Shown: piece after piece, positions 1-9,674 of the stretch
Layout: each line of letters begins with the position of its first letter
Numbering within the stretch: position 1 is the first letter of the stretch
DNA from: Myxococcus sp046520405
GTDB lineage: Bacteria > Myxococcota > Myxococcia > Myxococcales > Myxococcaceae
DNA length: 64,000 nt
Reading direction: 5' to 3'
Assembly (NCBI GenBank): GCA_046520405.1
Contig: JBKGHI010000006.1
Coordinates: forward strand, 1-64,000
Made by a program: the position numbers and the translations under genes
The notes under the pieces: generated by a model
The model's database searches: none
What the model was told of the DNA's origin: nothing
What the model saw: the letters and a program-made list of their open reading frames with translations, nothing else

Positions 1-992
1 GCCGCGTCGCTCGCGGCCTTCGCCGCCACGAACTGCGCCCGCTCGCCGGATGCGCCCCAGAAGCGGGTGGGCGCCGCCAGCGCCGCGCGCTCCTCCTCGG
101 TGTACTTCCGGAAGGCGTACTTCGTGGCCTCGGAGGGCAGCCGCAGGCCCTCCACCACCTTGAACCAGGAGAGCACCTTCAAGGAGTAGTAGCTGGGGTC
201 CACTTCCCACCAGAACCAGCCCTGGTTGGCGGTGTTCTGGTGGAAGTGGTGGTTGTTGTGCCACCCCTCGCCCAGCGTCACGAGCGCCAGCAGCCAGTTG
301 TTGCGGCTGGTGTCCGTCGTCTTGTAGCGGCGCTTGCCGAAGATGTGGCTGAGCGAGTTGATGGTGAAGGTGCCGTGCCACAGCAGGGTGGTGCTGACGA
401 AGAAGCCCCACACCAGCATGGAGAAGCCGCCGATGAAGGAGAGGGCCACGCCCAGCAGGACGGGCGGCACCAGGTGGAAGCGGTTGAGCCACACCAGCTC
501 CGGGAAGCGGGCGAAGTCCTTGATGCCCTCCATGCGGGTGTCGTTGTACTTGTCCGAAAGAATCCACCCAACGTGGCTCCACCAGAAGCCCTTCTGCAGG
601 GGCGAGTGGATGTCCTCCGCCTGGTCCGAAGAGCGGTGGTGGTGGCGGTGGTGCGCCGCCCACCAGAGCACGCCCTTCTGCGCGGACATGCTGCCCACGA
701 AGGCCAGGATGAACTGGAAGACGCGTCCCGTCTTGAAGGCCCGGTGGGAGAAGTACCGGTGGAAGCCCGCGGTGATGCCCCACATGCGCACGACGTAGAG
801 GCCCACGCACACGGCCACGTCCACCGGCTTCGCTCCGACGGCGAAGACGAAGAGACACATCAGGTGGACGGCGAAGAAGGGAATGGAGGAGAGCCAGTTG
901 AGGCGTTCATCCGCCGCGGGCTGGGCTTGGGACGGTGTCTGCAAGGGAGCCTCGTGCGCTGGTGGGCCGAGCCGCAAGCTGCTCAGCCTCAC
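1..992 (-). CDS. Acyl-CoA/fatty-acid desaturase, C-terminus cut by window edge
   Basis: Membrane di-iron desaturase that would introduce a double bond into a saturated acyl chain (stearoyl-CoA desaturase type). The reverse strand encodes the three histidine boxes: one around GFHRYFSHR, then WWAAHHRHHHRSSDQAED, and GEGWHNNHHFHQNTANQ near position 250. Hydrophobic stretches lie between the boxes (NWLSSIPFFAVHLMCLFVF at the N-terminus, then VPPVLLGVALSFIGGF), as expected for a polytopic enzyme. About 330 residues are present, so the C-terminus is nearly complete. No ATG precedes the conserved part in frame; a GTG at 992 is the first start after an in-frame stop, and a TTG at 977 is an alternative. 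The family call is very secure, the exact start is not. Confidence 0.93.
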   Translation of the reverse strand, partial: MRLSSLRLGPPAHEAPLQTPSQAQPAADERLNWLSSIPFFAVHLMCLFVFAVGAKPVDVAVCVGLYVVRMWGITAGFHRYFSHRAFKTGRVFQFILAFVGSMSAQKGVLWWAAHHRHHHRSSDQAEDIHSPLQKGFWWSHVGWILSDKYNDTRMEGIKDFARFPELVWLNRFHLVPPVLLGVALSFIGGFSMLVWGFFVSTTLLWHGTFTINSLSHIFGKRRYKTTDTSRNNWLLALVTLGEGWHNNHHFHQNTANQGWFWWEVDPSYYSLKVLSWFKVVEGLRLPSEATKYAFRKYTEEERAALAAPTRFWGASGERAQFVAAKAASDA

Positions 993-1025
993 CCCGCATC
1001 AACACCCCCACCTGTCACGGCTCTG

Positions 1026-2456
1026 TCAGGAGGCGGCGGATTGCCGCAGCTCCGTCAACCACTCCTCGAATGCGGGGTACCCGTGCAGCGGTGCCAGGTC
1101 CTCGTCCGAGGCGGCGTAGGCGCCGTCGTTGAAGCCCAGCTCCGTGGCACGTTGCAGCAGCCGCATCGCGTCAGGCACGTTGCGTGCGCGGGCGTAGGCG
1201 CAGGCCGCGTCGTAGGCCAGCGTGGCACTGGGCGCGTGATTCAGCGCCGCCTCGCCCACGGCCGCCGCTTCCGAGTACGCGCCCCGGATGAAGAGCACCC
1301 GCTCCGCGCAGGAGTAGGCCGCCTCCGGGTCCAAGCCAGGAAGCTTCAGGGCCTCCGCCTCGCGGCCCAGGCGGATGAGGGTGCCGGCGTACTCGTGCAG
1401 GACAGTCCGGTCCGACGAGGACTGCCACGCCTGCTTCCACCACTCCACCGCGCGCCCGTCGTCTCCCACCAGGGAGAAGGACGCCGCCACCGCGTGCGGC
1501 TCCACGGGCAGGCCCTGCACCTGGGAGAAGTGGTCCAACGCCTGGCGGCCGTGGCCCTCCTTCAGGGCGAGCCAGCCCATCAGGTGGTGGGCGTGGCTGG
1601 CCAGCCGTGGCGTCAGGCCCTCCTCGGCCTCCAGCACGGACGCGCCCAGCCGGCGCGCCTCGTCCATGTGGCCCGCGTCGAGCGCGGCCCGGGCCTCGCG
1701 CAGCTTCTCCGCCAGCGGCCCTTCCAGCGGGGCAATCTGAGCCTGTGCGCCGCCGCGAAGCGCCTCCGCCACCACGCGGAAGGACTGCATGCCGTACATG
1801 GCGAAGATGAGCGTCAGCAGCAGCGAGCCCGACTTCACGCCGTAGACCACGGCGCCCACGCACACCAGCAGGGCCAGGCCCTGCGCCAGCACGAAGCCGC
1901 GCCGGGGACCGAACACGCGCGTGGCCAGGGTGGTGGTGATGCGCCCGCCGTCCAACGGGAGCACGGGCAGCATGTTGAGGAACGCCCAGAAGAGGTTGGC
2001 CAACATGAAGGTGAGCAGGAAGAAGTCCAGCGCGGGCGAGCGGCCCTCGAACAAGACGAAGCCCACCCCGCTCAGCACGCCCAGCATCAGCCCGAAGAAG
2101 GGGCCGGCCGCGGTGATGAGCAAATCCCGCTTCCAGGGCAGGGGGCCCGGCGCGTCCGTGGGGAGCGTGTGGCCGCCCATCCAGACGAGCGCGATGCTTG
2201 GCCGGTAGCCGAACAGGCGGCTGGCCAGCGCGTGCCCCATCTCATGGATGAGCACGGACACGAAGACGATGAGCATCCACGACAGGATGTAGACGACCAT
2301 CGCGCTGGCGTGGCCCAGGGGGGGAGCCCCATCCACCATGCGGAACGGCCAGCCGTTCTGGGCCGCGGGGACGGAGCTCCAGGCCAGCATGCCGGACACC
2401 AGCAGGTGGCTGGGATGGACTTCGACGGGAATGCTCCCGAGGCGAAAGCGGAACAT
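1026..2456 (-). CDS. Site-2-protease-like M50 metallopeptidase with TPR-like C-terminus
   Basis: Intramembrane zinc protease of the M50 family, 476 aa. HEMGH at residues 71-75 supplies two zinc ligands and the catalytic Glu inside a hydrophobic segment. NMLPVLPLDGG at 161-171 is the second signature with the third ligand Asp169. Several further hydrophobic segments follow (for example FFLLTFMLANLFWAFL and GFVLAQGLALLVCVGAVVYGV). From about residue 230 the protein is soluble and helical with TPR-like alternation (ARAALDAGHMDEARRLGA), an addition to the core fold that probably binds a partner or substrate. Substrate unknown; relatives cleave anti-sigma or other membrane factors. It is divergent from dusB. 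Confidence 0.9.
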   Translation of the reverse strand: MFRFRLGSIPVEVHPSHLLVSGMLAWSSVPAAQNGWPFRMVDGAPPLGHASAMVVYILSWMLIVFVSVLIHEMGHALASRLFGYRPSIALVWMGGHTLPTDAPGPLPWKRDLLITAAGPFFGLMLGVLSGVGFVLFEGRSPALDFFLLTFMLANLFWAFLNMLPVLPLDGGRITTTLATRVFGPRRGFVLAQGLALLVCVGAVVYGVKSGSLLLTLIFAMYGMQSFRVVAEALRGGAQAQIAPLEGPLAEKLREARAALDAGHMDEARRLGASVLEAEEGLTPRLASHAHHLMGWLALKEGHGRQALDHFSQVQGLPVEPHAVAASFSLVGDDGRAVEWWKQAWQSSSDRTVLHEYAGTLIRLGREAEALKLPGLDPEAAYSCAERVLFIRGAYSEAAAVGEAALNHAPSATLAYDAACAYARARNVPDAMRLLQRATELGFNDGAYAASDEDLAPLHGYPAFEEWLTELRQSAAS

Positions 2457-2551
2457 GGGGACGGACCTTAACCGTTAGGACCCCCGAGCGCAGGCACTTG
2501 CTCACCGTCTGCGCCATGTCCCTGGCAAATCCGCTAGGTTCCCCGCCCTTC

Positions 2552-3565
2552 ATGCCGCAGCTCGGTCCCTACACCCTGCCAAATCCGTACATCCTGGCCC
2601 CCATGGCCGGGGTGAGCGAGATGCCCTTCCGCGTGCTCGCCTTTCGCCTGGGCGCCGCGCTCTGTCCCACCGAGCTCGTCAGCTCCCAGGGCTTGATGCG
2701 CGCCAACCAGCGGACGTTGAAGTACCTCCGCTACGACGCCGAGGTGGAGCGGCCCTACTCCCTCCAAATCTATGGCGGCGAGCCGGAGGCCATGGCGAAG
2801 GCCGCGGTGGTGGGGAAGGAGGCGGGCGCGCAAATCATCGACATCAACATGGGCTGCCCGGTGAAGAAGGTGGTGAAGAACGGGGCGGGCAGCGGCCTGC
2901 TCTGTGACGTGCCCCGCGCGGCGGACATCGTCCGGCGCATCCGCGAGGCCACCGGCCTGCCCGTCACCTGCAAGATTCGCTCGGGCTGGGACGCCCGCAG
3001 CCTGAACTACCTCCAGGTGGCCGGCGCGCTCCAGGAGGCCGGCTGCGCGGGGCTGGCCATCCACCCCCGCACGCGCGAGCAGGGCTACTCGGGGCAGGCG
3101 GACTGGGGCGTCATCGCCGACCTCAAGCGCCACTTCCCGGAGCTGCCCATCATCGGCAACGGGGACGTGAAGACGCCCGCGGACGCCGCGCGCATGCGGG
3201 AGACCACCGGCTGCGACTTCGTGATGATTGGCCGCGCCGCGCTGGGCAACCCGTGGCTCTTCCGCGAGCTGCTGGGCGGCCCGCCCGCCACGCCGCGCGA
3301 GCGCAGCGCGCTGGTGCTGGAGCACTTCCGCGCGCACCTGGACTTCATGGGGGACCCGCTGGGCGCCGTGCGCTCCTTCCGCAAGCAGCTCGCGTGGTAC
3401 GCCCACGGCCTCTACGGCGCCGCGGCCTTCCGTGCGGAGGTGAACGGCCTGGACGCGCCGTCGGCGGTGGAGGACTGCGTGCGCCGCTTCTTCACCGCCG
3501 CTCAGGTCGACCTCGCCGGCCCCGGTGAGGAGCAGGACGTGGACTACCGGGCGGCCCTGGGCTGA
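2552..3565 (+). CDS. dusB: tRNA-dihydrouridine synthase (DusB type)
   Basis: FMN/NADPH-dependent enzyme that reduces uridine to dihydrouridine in the tRNA D-loop. The TIM-barrel signatures are all present: APMAGVSEMPFR at residues 16-27, the catalytic-Cys motif IDINMGCPVKKV (Cys102), IHPRTREQGYSG, and the FMN phosphate-binding GNGDV and MIGRAALGNPW near the end of the barrel. The ATG at 2552 places the protein start (MPQLGPYTLPNPYILAPMAGV) at the same distance from APMAGV as in E. coli DusB; ATGs at 2498 and 2516 would add an unconserved 12-18 residues. 337 aa, normal for the family. Confidence 0.94.
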   Translation: MPQLGPYTLPNPYILAPMAGVSEMPFRVLAFRLGAALCPTELVSSQGLMRANQRTLKYLRYDAEVERPYSLQIYGGEPEAMAKAAVVGKEAGAQIIDINMGCPVKKVVKNGAGSGLLCDVPRAADIVRRIREATGLPVTCKIRSGWDARSLNYLQVAGALQEAGCAGLAIHPRTREQGYSGQADWGVIADLKRHFPELPIIGNGDVKTPADAARMRETTGCDFVMIGRAALGNPWLFRELLGGPPATPRERSALVLEHFRAHLDFMGDPLGAVRSFRKQLAWYAHGLYGAAAFRAEVNGLDAPSAVEDCVRRFFTAAQVDLAGPGEEQDVDYRAALG

Positions 3566-3578
3566 GCACCCGGACACG

Positions 3579-3600
3579 GCGCCTCTATATAAGGAGGCGC
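3579..3600. terminator. Hairpin between convergent genes
   Basis: A perfect 7-bp stem (GCGCCTC/GAGGCGC) with an 8-nt loop (TATATAAG) sits 14 bp after the dusB stop and 26 bp before the end of the converging glycosidase. There is no clean U-tract on either side, so it may be a bidirectional or Rho-assisted end rather than a classical intrinsic terminator. Confidence 0.4.
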
Positions 3601-3626
3601 GGCGTGCTTTCGGGGCGGCGCTTCGC

Positions 3627-4934
3627 TCAGGCGCCCGGTGGGCGGACCGCGTCGGGTGGCACCAGCTTGCGGCCGGTGGCCACGGCGCGGAAGTAGTCGC
3701 AGGCGGGCGTGGGGCTGCGGCGGAGCGTGTCGAAGTCGACGTGGTAGAGGCCGAAGCGCGGCCCCCAGCCCTCCAGCCACTCGAAGTTGTCGAGCAGGCT
3801 CCAGTAGAGGTAGCCGCGCACGTCCACGCCCTGCGCGCGCGCGGCCAGCACCTGGGCCAGGTGGGTGTGGAGGTAGTGGGGCCGGCGGGCCCCGTTGCGG
3901 TCATCGATGCCGTTCTCCGTAATCCACACCGGCTTCCCGTAGCGCCGCACGTCGCGCAGCGTCTGGAGGAAGCCCTCCGGCCAGTCCTCCCAGCCGATGT
4001 CGGTGAGGCCCCGGCCGTGGATGTCCCGGTACTTGAACTCGATGAAGGGCGGGCGCGGCACGAAGCGCAGGTGCGCGCGGGTGTAGTAGTTCACCCCGAT
4101 GAACTCCACGGAGTCCCTCGCGCCGGGGATGTCCACGCGCGTGGAGGCCACGCCCGGCATGGTGACGCGCAGCTTGCCGGTGGCCAGCGCCTCATGGAAC
4201 GCATGGTTGTAGGCCTGGGCCCCAAGCCTCACCAGCGCGCGGTCCAACGGGTGCCACCACCGGTCCGGCGCGAAGGCGAGCATGTTCTGGGAGATGCCGA
4301 GCTCCACGCGCCCCAGCCGGGCCAGCAGCTCCTCCCGGGCGGCCACGTGCGAGCGCACCAGGTTCTCCATGGCCCTCATGGTGGTGGGGCCGTCCGCGAT
4401 GCCCGGAGGAATGGCGCCCTGCAGATACCCCCCCAACAGCAGCACCATGGGCTCGTTGAAGGAGATGACCAGCGCGTCCAGCCCCTCCAGCAGCGCCGCG
4501 CAGCGCTTCGCGTAGCGCCGGAAGACGTCCACGCTGGCCGGCTGGTGCCACGGCGTCTCCCGGTGGAACCAGGTGGGGTGCGTGAAGTGGTGCAGCGTCA
4601 CCACCGGCCGCAGGCCGTGGGCCTTCATCTTCAGGAGCCGCTCCCGGTACGCCTCCAGCGCCGCCTCGTCGAAGCGCCCTCGCTCCGGCTCGATGCGCGC
4701 CCACTCCAGGGAGATGCGGAACGCCGTGGCGCCCACCGCCCGGGCCAGGGCGTAGTCCTCCTCGTATCGGTTCCAGTGGTCCACCGCCGGACCGCAGCGA
4801 GTGTCCGGCTCCTTCAGCCGTCCGGCCCGCTCCCACTCGGCCCAGTCGTTCTCGATGCCGCCCTCCACCTGGTACGCGGCGGTCGCGACGCCGAAGGTGA
4901 AGTCCGCGGGGAAGGTCTGCTCGGAGGCGCTCAT
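3627..4934 (-). CDS. Glycoside hydrolase family 1 beta-glycosidase
   Basis: Retaining beta-glycosidase (beta-glucosidase/galactosidase type), 435 aa, cytoplasmic since there is no signal peptide. The N-terminus FPADFTFGVATAAYQVEG is the GH1 N-terminal signature. The acid/base Glu lies in SFNEP (Glu161) and the nucleophile in ITENG (Glu340); VTLHHFTHPTWF and the late YLYWSLLDNFEWLEGW are also typical. Start: ATG at 4934 gives the canonical GH1 beginning; the frame is open a further 88 codons upstream, but that part is Arg-rich and covers the promoter region of the neighbouring gene. Sugar specificity cannot be read from sequence. Confidence 0.94.
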   Translation of the reverse strand: MSASEQTFPADFTFGVATAAYQVEGGIENDWAEWERAGRLKEPDTRCGPAVDHWNRYEEDYALARAVGATAFRISLEWARIEPERGRFDEAALEAYRERLLKMKAHGLRPVVTLHHFTHPTWFHRETPWHQPASVDVFRRYAKRCAALLEGLDALVISFNEPMVLLLGGYLQGAIPPGIADGPTTMRAMENLVRSHVAAREELLARLGRVELGISQNMLAFAPDRWWHPLDRALVRLGAQAYNHAFHEALATGKLRVTMPGVASTRVDIPGARDSVEFIGVNYYTRAHLRFVPRPPFIEFKYRDIHGRGLTDIGWEDWPEGFLQTLRDVRRYGKPVWITENGIDDRNGARRPHYLHTHLAQVLAARAQGVDVRGYLYWSLLDNFEWLEGWGPRFGLYHVDFDTLRRSPTPACDYFRAVATGRKLVPPDAVRPPGA

Positions 4935-5060
4935 GTCGTGGCGCACCGTAGACGCCGCACCCCACGACGGAAAGCGCCGCGTGCCGCGCGCGCATGCGCC
5001 GCGGCGCGCGCCGGCGACGTGCTCGAAGGCGGGCTCGAAACTGGCCGAAACGTGTCCGGA

Positions 5061-5172
5061 GCCGGAAACTCGGCCTCGCGCGCGACACCTCAAACGCGCT
5101 CGCGAGTGTCCGCGAGGTGGCGTTCGGGACCTTCGGATGCGCTCGATGCCGAAAAATCGGCCTCGCGCGCGA
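5061..5172. repeat. 25-bp near-identical direct repeat upstream of histone-like gene
   Basis: Copies at 5061-5085 and 5148-5172 share a 16-bp identical core TCGGCCTCGCGCGCGA (5070-5085 and 5157-5172) preceded by GCCGGAAAC or GCCGAAAAA. The second copy ends 20 bp before the -35 box of the promoter at 5192. A weaker GGCCGAAAC match lies at 5043-5051. Spacing between copies is 87 bp (about eight helical turns), which suits a regulator bound at two sites. Role inferred only from position. Confidence 0.5.
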
Positions 5173-5191
5173 TGCAATACATCACCATGCG

Positions 5192-5220
5192 TTGACACAC
5201 TGGCATGTCGCCCGTACCAT
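5192..5220 (+). promoter_or_regulatory. Sigma70-type promoter of the histone-like gene
   Basis: TTGACA at 5192-5197, exactly 17 bp, then TACCAT at 5215-5220: a perfect -35 and good -10. Transcription would start near 5227, leaving a leader of about 75 nt before the ATG at 5301. It is one of the few textbook housekeeping promoters visible in this GC-rich window, matching the expected abundance of a DNA-binding structural protein. Confidence 0.75.
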
Positions 5221-5300
5221 TCACTTCAAGCACTCACTCCCATCAAGAAGAGTGCAGGGCCTCGGTTGACTGGGGCCAACCACTGAACCGGAGGATTCTG

Positions 5301-5534
5301 ATGGCCGCTAAGAAGAAGACCGCTGCGAAGTCCGCGACCAAGAAGGCTGCCAAGACCGCGAAGGCCACGAAGGCCGCGAAGTCGGCGAAGAAGACGACGG
5401 CCCGCAAGACGGCCGGCAAGACCGCGACCAAGAAGGCGGCCGCCAAGAAGACCACCCGCAAGGCGGCCAAGAAGGCTCCTGCTCGCAAGCGCGCCCCCAA
5501 GGCGGCGGCGGCCCCGGTGACCCCGGAGTCCTGA
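5301..5534 (+). CDS. Histone H1-like Lys/Ala-rich DNA-binding protein
   Basis: 77-residue protein made almost wholly of Lys, Ala, Thr and Arg (MAAKKKTAAKSATKKAAK...), ending AAAAPVTPES. It resembles the disordered C-terminal tail of eukaryotic histone H1 and the H1-like proteins known from myxobacteria and other bacteria. It would bind DNA nonspecifically and help compact the nucleoid. There is no folded domain to classify. The start ATG at 5301 follows GGAGG by 6 nt. It has its own promoter and intrinsic terminator, so it is monocistronic. Codons are strongly biased to AAG and GCC/GCG as in highly expressed genes. Confidence 0.88.
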   Translation: MAAKKKTAAKSATKKAAKTAKATKAAKSAKKTTARKTAGKTATKKAAAKKTTRKAAKKAPARKRAPKAAAAPVTPES

Positions 5535-5576
5535 GCAGTCCCGTCGTCATGAGCGGACGGAAGTTGACGTCCGGTG

Positions 5577-5613
5577 AACGGCTCGGCGAAACCCGCCGGG
5601 CCGTTTTCATTTT
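5577..5613 (+). terminator. Intrinsic terminator after histone-like gene
   Basis: A 12-bp stem (5577-5588 with 5594-5605, one T-G wobble) closed by a 5-nt loop AAACC and followed by TTTTCATTTT. It lies 42 bp after the stop codon and just before the ribosome site of the next gene. Confidence 0.85.
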
Positions 5614-5630
5614 CATGACCCGGAGTGCCC

Positions 5631-6605
5631 ATGTCGCTGCGTCCCGTGGAGCTGGAGCAGGTGGTGGCGGAGGTGGGTGAGCGCCTCACCGGCGCGGTGG
5701 CGCAGAAGGCCTGGTGTCCTCTTCCCAGGCTCGCCTACATCGAACTGCGCGTGCCGGGCAGATCCATCCTCCTCTGCCTGTGCGCCGAGGGTGACCTGTC
5801 CCGGGTGTCGGTGGCGGATGATCGCTTCCCCACGCCGGGCGAGCCCGCCCCCTTCCAGCGGTGGCTGCGCCAGGAGCTGACGGGCTTCAAGCTCCAGGGC
5901 GCCCGCTTCCTCGAAGCCGAGCGCGTGGTGGCCTTCGACTTCGAGCGCGAGGACGTGCGCCGGCGGCTGATCCTGGAGGCGGGCGCGCCCGGAGGGCTGC
6001 TCCTGCTCAGCGACAACGGCCGCGTGTTGATGCTCTCCGGTGAGGGCTTCGCGCAGCGCCGGGGCCTGCATCCGGGCGCGGCGTGGACGCCGCCGGAGCC
6101 GCCACCACCCGAGGCCCGTGAGAAGGCCCGCCTCCAACCGTCGCGGCTCGTGCTTCAGGACACGGACGCGCTGCCGTATGCCCAGGCCGCGGAGCGCCTG
6201 CTCGGGGCGCGCGACAAGGCCAGCCGTTCGGAGACCATCCGCCGCCGCCTGGCGCAGCCGTACCGCGCGCGCCTCAAGCGCGCCTCCCGCACGCTGGAGA
6301 AGGTGCGCGCGGAGGCGGCCCGCGGTCCGGACGCGGAGAAGCACCGCGAGCTGGGCGAGCTGCTGGCGCAGAACCTCTACCGCCTCAAGCGCGGCGTCAC
6401 CGAGGCGGTGCTCACCGCCTATACAGAGGAGGGCGCGAAGGAGGTCCGGGTGACGCTGGACCCGAAGCGCGGCCCGAAGGAGGAGGCGGACTGGCACTTC
6501 CACCAGTACCGGCGGCTGCTCCGGGGCGTGGCGCAGGCGCGCCACCGCGAGGCGGAGCTGGCGCGCGAGGTGGCGCACCGCGCAGCAGGCGCTCGCGCAG
6601 ATTGA
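5631..6605 (+). CDS. NFACT (RqcH/Fbp-like) protein, N-terminal part, split by frameshift
   Basis: First part of an NFACT-family protein; the family (RqcH in bacteria, NEMF/Rqc2 in eukaryotes) binds stalled 50S subunits and recruits tRNA-Ala for C-terminal tailing. Residues 1-170 form the NFACT-N region (VELEQVVAEVGERLTGAV, then LRQELTGFKLQGARFLEAER), followed by a long helical, coiled-coil-like middle (YRARLKRASRTLEKVRAEAA...). The frame ends shortly after AREVAHRA at about 6580 in an unrelated tail (AGARAD); the next frame continues the protein without loss. ATG at 5631 follows CGGAG by 6 nt. Function would be lost unless the shift is a sequence error or is bypassed. Confidence 0.8.
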   Translation: MSLRPVELEQVVAEVGERLTGAVAQKAWCPLPRLAYIELRVPGRSILLCLCAEGDLSRVSVADDRFPTPGEPAPFQRWLRQELTGFKLQGARFLEAERVVAFDFEREDVRRRLILEAGAPGGLLLLSDNGRVLMLSGEGFAQRRGLHPGAAWTPPEPPPPEAREKARLQPSRLVLQDTDALPYAQAAERLLGARDKASRSETIRRRLAQPYRARLKRASRTLEKVRAEAARGPDAEKHRELGELLAQNLYRLKRGVTEAVLTAYTEEGAKEVRVTLDPKRGPKEEADWHFHQYRRLLRGVAQARHREAELAREVAHRAAGARAD

Positions 6606-6609
6606 GCGG

Positions 6610-7089
6610 ATGGAGGACGCCGCGCTGCTGTCGCAGGCGGAGGTGCTCCAGCTCCCCAGCGGGGGAGAAGCCGCGCAGGAGGGCCGGCCCTTCAAGGAGT
6701 ACGTGGGCCATGGCGGGGCGCGCATCTGGGTGGGGCGCGGCTCCGAGGACAACGACGCGCTCACCTTCAAGGTGGCCCGGCCCTGGCACCTGTGGCTCCA
6801 CGCGCGCGGCGTGCCCGGCAGCCACGTGGTGCTGCCGCTGGAGAAGGGACAGGAGGTTGCGCAGGAGGCGCTGCTGGACGCGGCGCACCTGGCGCTGCAC
6901 CACTCCGGAGCCAAGGGCGAGCCGCGCGGCGAGGTGAGCTACGTGCCCGCGAAGTTCGTGCGCAAGGTGAAGGGCGGCGCGCCGGGGCAGGTGACTTTCA
7001 CGCGCGAGAAGACCTTCGTGGTGCGCATGGAGCCGGAGCGCCTGGAGCGGCTGCTCAAATCCCGGCACGCGGAGCCGCCCGCACCGTGA
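6610..7089 (+). CDS. NFACT-R RNA-binding domain part of the split RqcH-like gene
   Basis: Second part of the same gene. The reading frame is open from about 6585 (QQALAQIERMEDAALLSQAE) and the first ATG is 6610. It carries the NFACT-R domain: RPFKEYVGHGGARIWVGRGS, then ALTFKVARPWHLWLHARGVP and GSHVVLPLEKGQEV, ending with a basic VSYVPAKFVRKVKG. A single extra base (or two missing) in CACCGCGCAGCAGG near 6580 accounts for the split. As a separate protein it would be a 159-aa stand-alone NFACT-R domain, which does exist in other bacteria, but here the missing piece is adjacent. Confidence 0.8.
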   Translation: MEDAALLSQAEVLQLPSGGEAAQEGRPFKEYVGHGGARIWVGRGSEDNDALTFKVARPWHLWLHARGVPGSHVVLPLEKGQEVAQEALLDAAHLALHHSGAKGEPRGEVSYVPAKFVRKVKGGAPGQVTFTREKTFVVRMEPERLERLLKSRHAEPPAP

Positions 7090-7217
7090 GGGCGTCGTAC
7101 GCCCGCCTGCCTTCCACTCCCGCTAGTGGACGCTGCGTGCGAGCGCGGTTGACGGGCTGACGGTGAGGAGGCGGCCGAGGGACCGCCGCCCTTGAGTCCC
7201 CGGAAGTGCGGGGTACG

Positions 7218-8132
7218 ATGCGCAGCCGCGTGTCCCCCGAGCCATTCCGTCAGACGTCGCTCTTCCCTCGAGGTCTCTCCGCCGCCAGCCGCACGGCGGA
7301 GGGGACGGCCGCACCTCGGCCCGAGGGGGGACCTGCCGCTCCCGTGGCTCCCGCGCCACGGCCCGTGGCACCGCCGGTGCCCATGCCGATGCCGCAGCGC
7401 AACCTGCCTCCCGGACGAGGCCCGCGCATCGTCACGCGCCCGCCCACGCGCGAGGAGCTGTGGTCGCGGGCGGAGTCGCTGGCCTGGCGGCTCAGCGCCG
7501 AGCTGGGGATGCCGGTGCGCCTGTCGGTGACGGACAACCGCTCCACCATGGTGTCCTTCCGCCGGGGCTCCGCGGTGCTGGCGCTGCGGCTGCACCACAT
7601 GTTCCTGGACGCGCCGGAGCCGGTGGTGCGCGCGGTGGCGGACTACGCGGGCAGGGGACACCGCACCGCGGGCGCCATCCTGGACGAGTACATCCGCGGT
7701 CAGCAGCCGCGCATCCGCCAGATGCGGCGGGAATCGGACGCGGACCTCAACCCGCGCGGGCGCTGTTTCGACCTCCAGGCGCTTTACGACGCCACCAACC
7801 GCGAATTTTTTCAGGACCTCATCCAGGCCCGGATTGGCTGGGGGCGCATGCCTCCGCGCCGCCGCAGAAAGTCCATCCGCCTGGGCGTCTACGACCACCA
7901 GACGCGTGAGATTCGCATCCACCCGGCGCTGGACAGCCCGGAGGTGCCCTCCTTCTTCGTGGAGTTCATCATCTTCCACGAGATGCTCCACCAGCTCTTC
8001 CCGAGCACGGGCCGGGGCGGGCGTCGCGTGCACCACCCGCGTGCGTTTCGCGAGCGCGAGCGGACATTCCCGCATTACGCCGCCGCACTGCGTTGGGAGC
8101 GGGAGAATCTCGGCGTGCTGTTGCGCGGCTGA
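7218..8132 (+). CDS. SprT-like zinc metallopeptidase domain protein
   Basis: About 304 aa. Residues 1-80 are Pro/Arg-rich and probably disordered (PRPVAPPVPMPMPQRNLPP). The rest is an SprT/Wss1-like domain: FDLQALYDATNREFFQ is the typical entry helix, followed by IRLGVYDHQTREIRIHPALD, and FFVEFIIFHEMLHQLFP carries the HExxH zinc site with a downstream HHPRAFRERERTFP supplying the third ligand. SprT-domain proteins act on DNA-protein crosslinks or as chaperone-like proteases; the substrate here is unknown. Start taken at ATG 7218; an in-frame GTG at 7206 is possible. Confidence 0.82.
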   Translation: MRSRVSPEPFRQTSLFPRGLSAASRTAEGTAAPRPEGGPAAPVAPAPRPVAPPVPMPMPQRNLPPGRGPRIVTRPPTREELWSRAESLAWRLSAELGMPVRLSVTDNRSTMVSFRRGSAVLALRLHHMFLDAPEPVVRAVADYAGRGHRTAGAILDEYIRGQQPRIRQMRRESDADLNPRGRCFDLQALYDATNREFFQDLIQARIGWGRMPPRRRRKSIRLGVYDHQTREIRIHPALDSPEVPSFFVEFIIFHEMLHQLFPSTGRGGRRVHHPRAFRERERTFPHYAAALRWERENLGVLLRG

Positions 8133-8233
8133 GCGCAGCGCCGTTCGCTGGCTCATTTACCGTTTTACCGAGCGAAGCGGCCCATGCAGCGTGCTTGACG
8201 CTGCCGTAAGGGAAACCCATCCTCACGGGCTCT

Positions 8234-9667
<1,434 letters not shown>

Positions 9668-9674
9668 GCGGCGG

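Noticed and set aside
240..2471. 743-codon open frame on the plus strand
   Set aside because: Antisense to the desaturase and M50 genes; composition (Arg/His/Glu/Gln-rich) is that of a GC-rich shadow frame and no domain is visible.
3525..5195. 556-codon plus-strand frame
   Set aside because: Fully antisense to the GH1 gene, whose catalytic motifs are unambiguous.
6570..6600. Programmed frameshift in the RqcH-like gene
   Set aside because: No slippery heptamer, internal Shine-Dalgarno or strong downstream structure is evident at the junction; mutation or sequence error is simpler.
8195..8223. TTGACG with a CATCCT-like -10 before pyk
   Set aside because: The -10 match is poor and it overlaps the leader directly before the start codon; not convincing.
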